Shown in pieces: positions 35,670-46,086 of a stretch of DNA of 64,000 nucleotides. Source of the DNA: Entomortierella parvispora (lineage: Eukaryota; Mortierellomycota; Mortierellomycetes; Mortierellales; Mortierellaceae); contig OY752152.1 in assembly GCA_963573315.1 (NCBI GenBank), positions 62,001-126,000 on the forward strand, read 5' to 3'. The notes below the pieces were generated by a model that saw only the letters and a list, made by a program, of their open reading frames with translations, was not told the origin of the DNA and did not search any database. The position numbers and the translations under genes were made by a program. Position 1 is the first letter of the stretch. Each line of letters begins with the position of its first letter.

Positions 35670-38600
35670 ATGACCCGCTCAATGGCGCTTATCGAGGAGA
35701 TAAGCGAGAATAAAAGCAAGTACTGCGCATTGGAAATACCAGAGAATCCTCTGGCTGATGACGAGGACCAAGGTACTAAAAGTCAGATCATAATGCGATA
35801 AGGCATATTTAGCACATGATAATCTGCTAATTACAACATGCCATGCATTTTCAGATGAAATACATATCAACCCTGACCTGCAAGAGAGTGCAAACAGTGT
35901 GACCGAGTCAGATGAAGTCACTATAGGTCGCTCTTCCTCTGGTGATCGCAATTATGAAGCGGGGCTTTTAGAAACGGACACCCACTTGTCCATCAAACTC
36001 TGGCTTAGGCCAGACTCAAACGCTGATCGGCCTGTTGCAGTCTTGCAGTGTCGTGAGTCCGTTGAGAAGCCTATCCTGGAGTCGACAATCATCGCACGAA
36101 ATGCATACGACGTGTCCTTGTCCTATGACGCCTCATGGATTGCATTGATCGACGGTACTACAAACTATCTTCCTACACCCAAATCTGGCCAGCAGCACCC
36201 ACCAGGCGCGTTTAGGATCTTCGCGGTAGTCAAGAGAGACAAAGATCCCTCGTCACAAACGTCACAGTGGCCCCTCGCCCTTGAAGTCTTGGCTACCGCC
36301 AAGAATCTCCCCAGTCTCTCGAACTACTACGGTCTTGGACAATTCCACGTCGCGGACAACGATGACGACGACAATTTCAAGAAGGAAGTCTTTATTACGT
36401 GCAATGGTGCTTCCGTCCAGGTTTACAGTCTTTATGGCGGATGGAAACACCTGCACACGATTTCTCTTGATCATCCTGAGCGAGCTGTCACCAGGTTCAA
36501 CCTCGCTGTCGAAATGATATCGAGCTGCCAAGGTCGACTTTTTGCCTGGGTAGTTGACGGTACGGATATGATTGCAGTGTACGACATGGAACAGGGCTCT
36601 CTAGTGTCGTCCATCACCCGCACGTGTCTTGACCGGGGCCAGGCTGCATTCAAGACCGCAGTGAATATCTCAAAAAAAGGTGGTCTCCTGGCAGTTAATC
36701 GCGAGGGCACACTTACAACCCATTTCACCAAGGATGGAACGCTGCATGAGATCCTTCGTCTCCCAGCTGAGTTTTCTAACGTTGGTGCCATCAAATTCAT
36801 CCGTGGCAACTTGCAGCTTGTTATTAGACCTTGGCAAGATGGCACTTCTAAGCTAGATAAGAGAGGACTTTTCATCAGCGTGGAAGACATGTCTATCCTG
36901 GGCACCTTTAACACTCCAGCGACAGGACATCTGCAAGAGCTCGGAGCTGATGACCTGGAAAAAACCCCATATCATCCAACCATAACGACATGCGATGAAA
37001 CTTGCCAGTCTACCATGTCATCCCTTTGCCAGCGTCCAACCGAGGTGACGATAGCTGGACTTCACTTCCAAGTGGAGCTTCAGTACATTCCCATGCCTCA
37101 CCTTTTAGAGTCTCAGGATCTCCGATCTGTCGTGGTGACAATAACTAATCACGGCGGACGTACATTCACTATTCCTCCTGCCTGCGATAACGAAAATCGG
37201 TGGAAGTATAAAACTGCAGTCTTCCTTGAGGATCGTGGACAGCTAGTCGTGGAGGGGCAGGGCCTTGTTATGATCTGGGGGCTACCGACTTCAGTTGACG
37301 GTGATTTTATCCTCCATCTTTCCTGGCTGATCGTGCCAACGAATGCCGAATGGGCATCGTGTTCCCATTGCCAACTCTATTACCGCCGAAGACACAGCCC
37401 TAACCGCCAAGTTAATGACGACAATGGCCCGTCGATGTGGACGCCCATCAAGCCTGGAGTGGGCAGATCGACACCTCAAGATCGAGAATCGATTACATCT
37501 TTCCTGACGGGGATTGATATCGCGATCTATACGTCTTTACAAGATTCGGGGGAGTTCAGGCGCTCCATATTCCAATTCATTGGTCGACATATGAGCATGA
37601 AGGTCTCTGGGGCCAATGTTCTAGCCTGGGTTATCTCACAGTGGACACCGGAACACTATAACTACTTGGAGCAATTCCTGGCCGCCTTTTTGGCTAGCCC
37701 TTTTGGAGTGATGCATCCTTCAATTGGATCTGTCAACTACGTACAAAAAGAGCCACGATCTATTGGGATTGCCAGAATCCTCATAGACCACTGCATCAGG
37801 CAGTCTCATGCTGCTTTAGACGTTGAATACCTTGTCCAAATCATGAGAAGTCTCCCTGAGCTGCTCAATCAAAAACACTCGCACTCTGCTTTGGCTCTAC
37901 ATACCCTGCGCCGACTTGCTTACTTTCCTGTCAGTAGTCGCAAGTTCATCATCAATCACCACACCATCATCCATCCACCCACGTTTCGCCTGTGGCCCTG
38001 GGGAAAACGCACACTCCCCCTGCACCTCTGCAAGGACCCGATCCTCCAGATGTCGGGAAAACGGATCTATGATCCACAAAATGATAACTTCACACGTGAA
38101 CTCTTTGTGGCGCCGTTCGACATGTTATGGGAAGTCGGACGCAACGTGAAAGCTTCAGAGACTGTCAGCAAACTCACAGCTGTTGGCCCCTTACGCTTGG
38201 TACAACAGGTTATACGCGCAGTTTTGTACAAACTCACACCGGAGCGCAATACTCCTGTGAGGTGCTATGACTTTGACCTTGACATGCTCGATAATCCTGC
38301 TCTTGCGGCCTTGGTTGAGTACAAGTGGTACGTGAGAGCCATAGTGGATATTCGTTGACATTTATAATTGACGATCCATATATACCTATACTCACATTCA
38401 ATTCTAGGAACACCATTGGCTTCAACTACTGGCTCGTACGGTTTCTCTGTCAGTGCTGCTTTTATCTCCTGATTGTTATCACCGTCCTCATACAGGCGTA
38501 CGACAATGACCTTAAATTATCTGAGGGTATCTACATTACGATCATCTCCTACTCGACCATCTTCTTCTACCTGGAGTTTATCCAATGTTTCAGGGATTGG

Positions 38601-40028
38601 CGCCGTTATATAACGTATGAAATCAGTTGGTCCCCCCCTTTGCTCACTCCTCAAAGCTGTTTGTTATTAACGGCTGATCCTCACCTTTGACAAATACTGC
38701 AGGTCGACGTACAACATTTTGGACCTATTGGCTTTCGGACTCCCGCTCGCTGCAGCTGTCAACCAGCTCCTCATCCTGCGCGGTATAACTACGCTAACAG
38801 AAACAACCATGCAACTTAACACAGGACTCTTTGGTTTCTCTGTGCCCTTGATTTCGCTTCATTTCGTAAGTCATGGAAAAAATGAGGAATAGGGACTTCC
38901 TGTCTCCAGACTTTTAATCGACCATCTTTTGTGAATAGCTGTTCGAACTGCGGGTTCTCATAACGGTCAGCCAATTCGTTGTCATTATCACTCAGATTAT
39001 CAGCCGAATCCGCGTCTTTTTCATAATGTTCTTTGCAGGGCTTATCGCCTTCACGATCGCCATCCTCCATGTGATCTTTTCTTGTCCCATCAGAGACAAA
39101 ATGAAGTGTGGTGATCGATCAACTGAACAATTCCCAATCCATTTCTTTAAAGCGTTCACGGCAACCTATTTTCTCATGGTGAGTTGTGTTTGTGTTGATT
39201 CGTATGTTTCACCGCTCTTTCTCTGGCCGCGTGTATCTCACAAACTATACACCCTTTCTATCCCAACGAATCAACGAATAGGGGGGTCGATACGATCCTA
39301 TCACCGATGACCTTGGCTCTGACAATTGGGCGTTCCAAGTTCTCATGATCGTCTACTTTTTCTTCACAGTCCTTCTCATGCTCAATGTTCTCATTGGTAA
39401 GCGTCGCAGTCCCTCATTATGATATTATGACCGGTGATAGCGCAAGCAGAGTCACTAATTGAATTCCGTTTTATTTTCTTCAATTATAATACTTGATCGC
39501 GTTAGCACTTCTCAATGTTGCATTCAACAGTGGTGACATGAGTTGGCGCCTGGTATGGCTTCGCAACAGGATGCGAGTTGTTGAAAATGCCGAGAACATG
39601 TCATACAATATCCCAGGTACGATCACTATCCGTGTTCTTCAGCCATGTACTGAAAACGGCCCAGGTTTTGCACCTGTGGGTAACTAATTCAGCACGTAAT
39701 TTTATTTTCTGGTCCATATTTAGGTTTCCGGGAGACCCACAACTGGTTTCCACGAGAAATTTACTATAGTGTTACCCATAAGCAGGCCAAAGCTTACAAA
39801 GCGCGATGGGGCGAGAGCGAGAGGCTAGACGATTCTCTTCGATCTCTGGCTGCAGATCTGGAGAAGCAGATAAAACAGCAGCAGGCGATGGTTGAAAGCC
39901 AGACCAAGAAGATGGATACCCAGTCCCAACAGCTGCAAGAGTCATTGAACGCGCAAATCCGGCAATTGATCGAACAGCTGGCAAGACTACACCCTGGCAC
40001 TGGCACACTGAACTTGCCACAGTCATGA
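35670..40028 (+). CDS. TRP-like cation channel with large soluble N-terminal half and C-terminal coiled coil
   Basis: Eight exons: 35670-35772, 35855-38327, 38408-38614, 38703-38865, 38939-39178, 39282-39396, 39506-39616 and 39724-40028; 1,238 aa. Residues 1 to about 855 are soluble and rich in beta-type repeats (WIALIDGTTNYL, FAWVVDGTDMIAVYDME, GLLAVNREGTLTTHF) reminiscent of a WD/propeller fold. Then come about six membrane helices, including WLVRFLCQCCFYLLIVITVL, SYSTIFFYLEFIQCF, ILDLLAFGLPLAAAVNQLLI and RIRVFFIMFFAGLIAFTIAI. A pore-loop-like stretch (HFFKAFTATYFLMGGRYDPI) precedes the last helix IVYFFFTVLLMLNVLIALLN. The tail (about residues 1180-1225) is a Gln/Lys-rich coiled coil. This matches ion-transport-domain (TRP/polycystin-like) proteins common in early fungi; ion selectivity and location are unknown. 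A 42-nt in-frame intron-like stretch lies at 38783-38824. Confidence 0.85.
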
Positions 40029-40243
40029 TATACCCGCACACAAATAGCAGTAATAGTATCCTGACTAGTCGGAAATATGATCCTTGATAATGAACATCGG
40101 TCCTCTGCAAGTGCTCTCTTTGTGCCATTCAAGAAGTAGATGCTGATCCTTTGTGCGGGGTAAGAGATTGAATGAAGATATGAAAGTACTGCGGTGAACA
40201 AATTTTGAACTGGAAAAGATGATACGATTGATTGGGGTGGGAG
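40029..40243. other. Intergenic between ion channel and small ORF
   Basis: No gene seen. This is presumably the 3' UTR of the channel gene. The plus strand is mildly AT-rich, with no clear AATAAA. Confidence 0.4.
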
Positions 40244-40483
40244 CTAGGGGCGAGAGAGTTCCACTGGAGCTTCAGGACGGAGTTCAGCCCGCTCTGACCC
40301 TACTTTGACGGTGTAGACGATGGCACAACGGCGCACAAAAAAGGAAAGCAAAGTCCGTGATTTTGGTGGCGTGTTGATGCAAGTCACAGTGCGACTGTGC
40401 CGGTGTATTTTTGAACTCACTCCCTTCATGGGACCATTCTGATCAACCTGCAACACGAGACGACGACGGAATCCAGGAGCCAT
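40244..40483 (-). CDS. Small basic ORF of 79 codons, unknown, possibly spliced
   Basis: From ATG at 40483 the unspliced frame reads MAPGFRRRLVLQVDQNGPMK and ends SERAELRPEAPVELSRP. The context favours a real short gene: it starts 61 bases from GUF1 in the opposite direction, as divergent partners often do. A GTGAGT donor after GPMKG, followed by a pyrimidine-rich tract (CTTTCCTTTTTTGTG), suggests an intron; one frame-keeping acceptor would leave about 36 aa. The basic N terminus (FRRRLVL) could be organelle targeting or nucleic-acid binding. I do not recognise the family. Confidence 0.3.
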   Translation of the reverse strand: MAPGFRRRLVLQVDQNGPMKGVSSKIHRHSRTVTCINTPPKSRTLLSFFVRRCAIVYTVKVGSERAELRPEAPVELSRP

Positions 40484-40544
40484 TGCGACGCATTACAACA
40501 GGAACCACCGACGCTGAAGCTGCCTATTATTCTCTTGCTTGGCA

Positions 40545-43500
40545 ATGTCGTCAGTCTGTATAGCATCGGTTCTGGCCTCTCCATGGAGAATGCAGACTTG
40601 CATAAGAAGAGGACCTAATGTGGCCATGGTTCACCGGGTGCTCAGGCACCGCATGGGCGCCCCTCGGAGACTCTTTTCATCAGAGCCCGAAGTTGCCTCG
40701 GCGGTTCCAAGAAAAGAACCTGGTCAGGGATACAAGGTATCAGGATTGGAACATTTTCATACCCAATATCCACCATAGAGCCTCCTAAACGAACTCCTCT
40801 ATATTTTCGTTAGATGGGCACCAATTCATTGGGAACAGTTGAGCTGGAGTCCTTTGGAGTGGATCAGATCAGAAACTTTAGTATCATTGCCCATGTTGGT
40901 ACGCATCCACGGACAACGACATCCTCTCCATCATATGACTGAAAGGTACCCGAATCTAACAGCAAGGCATCCACTTGACTCCCCACCCATAGATCATGGA
41001 AAGAGTACACTGGCAGACAGGTACGAACCCAGCATTGGTTGTCATACCCAGGAAATCTGTGATATGATCTCTCCTGCTGAATAGCGCTTAATCTTCTTAA
41101 TGAATAGACTTTTGGAGCTCGCACACACTATTACCAAACGGAAAGACAACAAGCAAGTCTTGGATAAGCTGCGAGTTGAACGGGAGCGAGGAATCACAGT
41201 CAAGGCGCAGGTTCGGAACTACTCTGAGAGTCTTGCTGGGAATTCAGGAAGTTTGTTATAGATGATCTGCTGACAAATGACTACTTGTGTTTGCCGACTT
41301 TTTTTACGATTGTAGAGCGCCTCCATGTTTTACGACTACAAAGGAAAGAAATATCTGCTGAACCTCATTGATACACCTGTACGTCAATCTCACTAGAAAG
41401 AATTGGGAGTCGCAGCATATCGCTTTTGGAAGTTACTCACCGTTCTATATCGTCGATATATCAGGGTCACATGGACTTCAACTTTGAGGTTTCTAGATCC
41501 CTGGCAGCATGTCAAGGAACTCTGTTGCTCGTGGACGCAGCTCAAGGAATCCAAGCACAAACGGTGGCCAATTTTTATCTTGCATTTGGACAAGACATCA
41601 CGATCCTTCCTGTTATCAATAAGGTAAAGAAAGCCCGGGATCCAAGACTCTTTTTTTCGGATCATATACTGACTTTTCACTTGAAATACAACAGATCGAT
41701 CTCCCTTCAGCAGATCCAGAACGTGTGGCATCGCAGATCGAGGTTGCCTTTGAGCTGCCTGCTGAAGACTGTTTACAGATTTCTGCCAAGTCTAATCTGA
41801 ACGTGGATCAAATCTTGCCCACGATTATCGAGCGTGTCCCACCGTACGTTCATAACTTGTACAACTTTCTCCGTATACAGCGGCTCCGTGCTAACAACCC
41901 TGCCTGCCTTCGTTGACTTGTTAGGCCGTCTGGAGACATCAACAAGCCGTTTAAAGCTCTTTTGTTTGATTCTTGGCATGATACCTATGTGGGTGTTGTT
42001 TGCTTGATGGCAGTAATAGACGGCAAGGTCAAAAAAGGTAAGAAGGTCAAAGATACGCAGTACAATAAGAGTGATGTAGGGCTAGCGACCACTAACATTT
42101 TTATATATGATTACCTGCAGGCGACAAGATTGTATCTGCGCACTCGGAGAGAAAGTACGAGGTCACTGAAACCGGTATCATGTATCCAGAACAAACACCC
42201 ACCAGTTCACTGTAAGTTACTCATAGCAACCCAAGTTTGACATCAAAGCTGGAGAAAGGCAAGCGTCTAACTCTCATTCTTAATCTCAGTCAAGCTGGTC
42301 AAGTGGGATACTTTGTGTTGAACATGAAGACGTTGAGCGAATCACATGTTGGCGATACTTTCTTTGATCACAAGAACATTGGAACTCCTTTACCCGGATT
42401 TGTTGCGGCAAAGCCTATGGTTTGGGCTGGAATCTTTCCAATTGACACGGCTGATTTTGAAAAACTTGACCAGAGTATCGAGAAGCTCACTTTGAGCGAT
42501 TCGTCTGTGATGGTCCAAAAAGAGACCAGTAACGCTCTTGGACAAGGATGGCGCCTGGGTTTCCTTGGAACACTGCACATGGATGTGTTTAGGCAGCGAT
42601 TGGAACAGGTAACTCAAGCTCTCAAGGTCCTTCCCACCATCATTATACATCTCTCTGACGCCTCTGTTTTTGTAACTAGGAATACGACGCCAACATTATC
42701 ATCACGGCGCCTACTGTGCCTTATAAGATCGAGTACAAGAACGGATCTTCAAAGTTGATCCGGAACCCCACTGAGTTTCCCGATATGGATGATCTGAACG
42801 CTAGAGTACGAAGCGTGCAAGAACCAATGGTCCGATCTACGATTATTTTCCCTAAGGAATACTTGGGAGATATTATGGTTTTGTGTGGTGTAAGTTTTTT
42901 TAACTGGAATTTTACGAGAGTCTAGTAAGTCGTTCTTCCTTTGCTGACACAACCTGTCATGATTCGGTTTACATTTAGTCGCGACGAGGTGTTCAGTTGG
43001 AGCATACTTACCTGGATGAGAACCGTGTGCTGCTCAAGTATCGCTTACCATTGGCGGAGGTCGTCACCGACTTTCACGATGAACTAAAGGGTCGCTCCAG
43101 TGGATTTGCATCTTTTGATTATGAAGAAGATGGTTATGACGACGCGGATCTGGTCAAGGTAAAGAAAAGTCATACCAGACAACACTACTTGCGAAGGAAA
43201 TTTCACAAAGGAATTTTGTCCGCTGACGGTCTGACATGTCACGAAATAGATGAATATTGTTCTAAACTCCAAGCCTGTGGACGCCTTGTCAATCATTTTG
43301 CATCGGTCGCAATCGGAGATGGTTGGTCGGGACTGGGTCAAGCGTCTGAAGGGATTGCTTTCAAGGCAACTGTTTGAGATTGTGATCCAGGCCTCGGTTG
43401 GAAACAAAATCATTGCCAGAGAGGGTATTAGCGCCATGCGGAAAAATGTTACTGCAAAGTGCTACGGTGGCGATGTCTCCAGAAAGATGAAGCTTTTGAA

Positions 43501-43727
43501 CAAACAGGTGAGGATCATGGTCCCAAATTTTGGATGTGATTTGAGAACTCTTACCCGAACCTCTTTTGAATACTGAAAATACTGACGGACCACCTTTCAA
43601 CCTTTTATTTGAAACGCTTTGTTCCCTGTGATAGAAAGAGGGAAAGAAACGTATGAAGGCTATTGGTGGAGTGGAGGTCAGCCAGGAGGCCTTTTACGAT
43701 TTCATGACGGCCAAAAAGAAGAAATAG
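40545..43727 (+). CDS. GUF1: Mitochondrial translation factor GUF1 (LepA/EF4 GTPase)
   Basis: Fourteen exons: 40545-40736, 40814-40898, 40993-41020, 41108-41210, 41316-41378, 41465-41623, 41695-41843, 41925-42037, 42121-42211, 42290-42608, 42680-42889, 42979-43158, 43250-43507 and 43635-43727. Total coding length is 2,043 nt, 680 aa. The N terminus is basic with few acids ([20 protein letters not shown]), a mitochondrial presequence. GTPase motifs: [20 protein letters not shown] (G1, across two introns), [31 protein letters not shown] (G3) and LPVINKIDLP (G4). The LepA-specific end includes [40 protein letters not shown] and [20 protein letters not shown]. LepA/GUF1 binds the ribosome and supports translation fidelity under stress, here in mitochondria. 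This is the most intron-rich gene in the window; every join restores conserved sequence. Confidence 0.96.
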
Positions 43728-43884
43728 ACAGCCATAGAGTCCTTTATCATTGTACACTAAACTACATAATAGTAGAAGTTATCTCGCCATCTACCAGAAC
43801 CGCCAAAGAACTGCTGTGCTAGGACCTATTCTCGAGAATCTGTCCGCTTAGATTTCAGGGATCCTTTTTGCTGACAGAATGGAA

Positions 43885-45756
43885 CTAGGCATACCCGGAC
43901 AGGATGCGTGCTACTTGATCATCGCCATCTTGCCCCCTCTGATAGATCCATATCCGCCGCCGGTGTTTCGACACTGGGATCTGGATGTCTGGACGATTTA
44001 ATTTCAGCCATTGTAAAGTCTCGCTTCCTTTGGAGCTGTCGAAAGTAGTTTCCTTGTCCATATCGTCGGCATGAACCAAGCCTTTGACAACCTTTAGCTT
44101 TGGCCATTGGCTGCAGAGATAGTCGATCTCCTCAACTCCCAGGATCTCATCCGTCTGCAAAAACTTGGATTTCCCCTTTGAGACCTGGAACCCCTCCAGA
44201 TCCAGAACCCGTAACTCTTTCAGACCCGCTAATTTCTCCAATGCCTTTTGTTGACAACCCGAGTGCAGCTTGATAGGTCGGGATCGGAAATAAAGCGGCT
44301 GTATGTTGACTAGACTGAGCTCTTGTAGTCGAGTCAAAGTCCCGATTTTAGTAAAGAGCCAGTCGTGTCCTTTGGCCGTGGTCTCTTTTTGACAATCAAG
44401 ATCGGTAGTGTGGCACCACATGATATATCCCTGGGCGTGCTCCTGGGCAGACTCTACAGCCCCTTTTCCTTCTTCCGGGTTTGTTTGAACTTCACTAGAG
44501 GACAGTGAATCCGACTCCAAGGCCGTCAATGGATCAATGTCGAAATCCCAAGTGGCTGATACTCCAATTCGAAGCACTCGCAAAGAGTTGGCGCATGCCC
44601 AGACATCAAGTGGTGCTTTTGTTGGGTCTTGATCTTGTTGCGGAGGTGGATGGTGTTGTGGCCTTGGTGGAGGCAACATTTGCTCTGAGGACTGCGGTTT
44701 TGGCCTTAGGCCAGAATAAGCCTCCAGACGTGGGAACTCTACCCCGGTCTCCAGCTCTCGACATCGAACATCAAGGAATCGAAGAGTTGGCAAGGATTCC
44801 AGAAGCCTATGGATATGCTGGCTAAAGACCCTGCCACAGCACTGAATGTCAATATGTTCCAGTGTCGAGTGATCGGTCGAGAACGTCTTTACGATGGCCC
44901 CGATGGTGCAATTGTTCACTCCGAGCATGCGCGAAAGAGACAAAAAGCGTAACCCACGTCCATTGCCGATGCTTGTCCTGGGCTTTTCGCCGCTACTATT
45001 GTCTGTTTTATTGTCGCTGGTAAGGGTTCGAGTTGGACTGTTTCTGGGGCTACCCGTGGCAGTAGTAGTAGTCGAGGAGGAGGAAGAGGAGGAGGCAATC
45101 CTGGCCGCGGTTGCGATCAAGGACGCGACGACCTGGTCGAGAGCCCATTCTGTCGTTCCTTGGATAGATCTCTGCATAGCGGCGTTCCAACATTCTGCAA
45201 GCTGAGGGCGATTTGGTTGAAGCGAATTAAACCCTTTGATCTCCAGTGCCCGCAGATTGAATCCTGCTTTTTCGATTAGGCTATTAAAGACCCTTCTTCG
45301 GACCTGGCCATTGAGGTTCTCTACGATCTCTGAATTTGTATAGGGCGTCGAGTAGGGTCCATCTCCTTCGTCTACATGGAACGTCATCGACTGGATAAGC
45401 TGCCCATTGCGTAAAAGCTGTACATAGGGCGGTGACCGAATACTGGACAAGTAAGCTGCCGTCGCCGTTTTCACGGCCAGTGCCCGCTCCCTCTCCCTTT
45501 CCATCTCTGTTGGAGAGCGTCGCTGTCTTGGAGCTGAGGTACTGGGTGGAGGATGTGGGATTCCATTCCGGTGGGGGTCGGGGAAAAGGTCTGCGAGATA
45601 GATCTTGAAATCTGCAAACTCGACATGACGCCACAGATAGGGAAACCAAACACGATAACTGGCCTTGCTGAGGCGCGCACATTGAGCAAGATCGTGACTG
45701 CAGAGATAGGGCGACAGAGCATGACACAGCTCTGGGGACTCGAGGATGCTGAACAT
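43885..45756 (-). CDS. F-box-like protein with leucine-rich-repeat-type region
   Basis: From ATG at 45756 the frame is open to 43885 and encodes 623 aa. The longer frame reaching 46065 passes a TTTTTTCTCTAG acceptor-like site, so those codons are probably a 5'-UTR intron or leader. Residues 1-50 (MFSILESPELCHALSPYLCS, then LAQCARLSKASYRVWFPYLW) form an F-box-like helix bundle that would bind Skp1. Leucine-rich-repeat-like strands recur later (LRALEIKGFNSLQ, LRFLSLSRMLGVNNC, LEHIDIQCCGRVF, LRFLDVRCREL, LQELSLVNIQPLYF, LRVLDLEGFQVSK), the usual substrate-binding part. A Ser/Thr-rich linker occurs near residues 215-250. By family, a substrate adaptor of an SCF ubiquitin ligase; the substrate is unknown. 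It converges with GUF1 (157-bp gap). Confidence 0.8.
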   Translation of the reverse strand: MFSILESPELCHALSPYLCSHDLAQCARLSKASYRVWFPYLWRHVEFADFKIYLADLFPDPHRNGIPHPPPSTSAPRQRRSPTEMERERERALAVKTATAAYLSSIRSPPYVQLLRNGQLIQSMTFHVDEGDGPYSTPYTNSEIVENLNGQVRRRVFNSLIEKAGFNLRALEIKGFNSLQPNRPQLAECWNAAMQRSIQGTTEWALDQVVASLIATAARIASSSSSSSTTTTATGSPRNSPTRTLTSDNKTDNSSGEKPRTSIGNGRGLRFLSLSRMLGVNNCTIGAIVKTFSTDHSTLEHIDIQCCGRVFSQHIHRLLESLPTLRFLDVRCRELETGVEFPRLEAYSGLRPKPQSSEQMLPPPRPQHHPPPQQDQDPTKAPLDVWACANSLRVLRIGVSATWDFDIDPLTALESDSLSSSEVQTNPEEGKGAVESAQEHAQGYIMWCHTTDLDCQKETTAKGHDWLFTKIGTLTRLQELSLVNIQPLYFRSRPIKLHSGCQQKALEKLAGLKELRVLDLEGFQVSKGKSKFLQTDEILGVEEIDYLCSQWPKLKVVKGLVHADDMDKETTFDSSKGSETLQWLKLNRPDIQIPVSKHRRRIWIYQRGQDGDDQVARILSGYA

Positions 45757-46086
45757 GGATGGAGGGACTTGAAGGGCTAGAGAAAAAAAAAGAGAATGGA
45801 AGAAAGAAGAGACGAAAGGGAAGACAAGAAAATCGCTAGTCAAAATCAAAAGTGCACTGCCACATGGATCTTTGGAGGTATGGAAAATTCCTGTTCCTGA
45901 AAGTTCAGAGTTCACCTGCTCGCTGCGAACCGCAAAAGCTGCAGAGGCCACACTTTTCAACAGCCCTGGACTACTTTCGGCGGATGTGGCGTCAAATACC
46001 ATTAACATTTGTTTGTGGAGCGACGGGTCGCTGGACGTCAAATAGATGGGAGCAAAAGAGAACAAAAATATATTTAACGTAACTAT
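45757..46086. other. Intergenic: F-box gene 5' region and antiporter 3' end
   Basis: No separate gene. The stretch just upstream of the F-box start is pyrimidine-rich on the minus strand and includes a likely splice acceptor of a leader intron at about 45778-45785. Confidence 0.4.

Noticed and set aside
45757-46065. N-terminal extension of the F-box protein (103 extra codons)
   Set aside because: The extension crosses a strong acceptor-like pyrimidine tract ending CTCTAG just before the F-box start and has no domain. It is more likely a leader intron.
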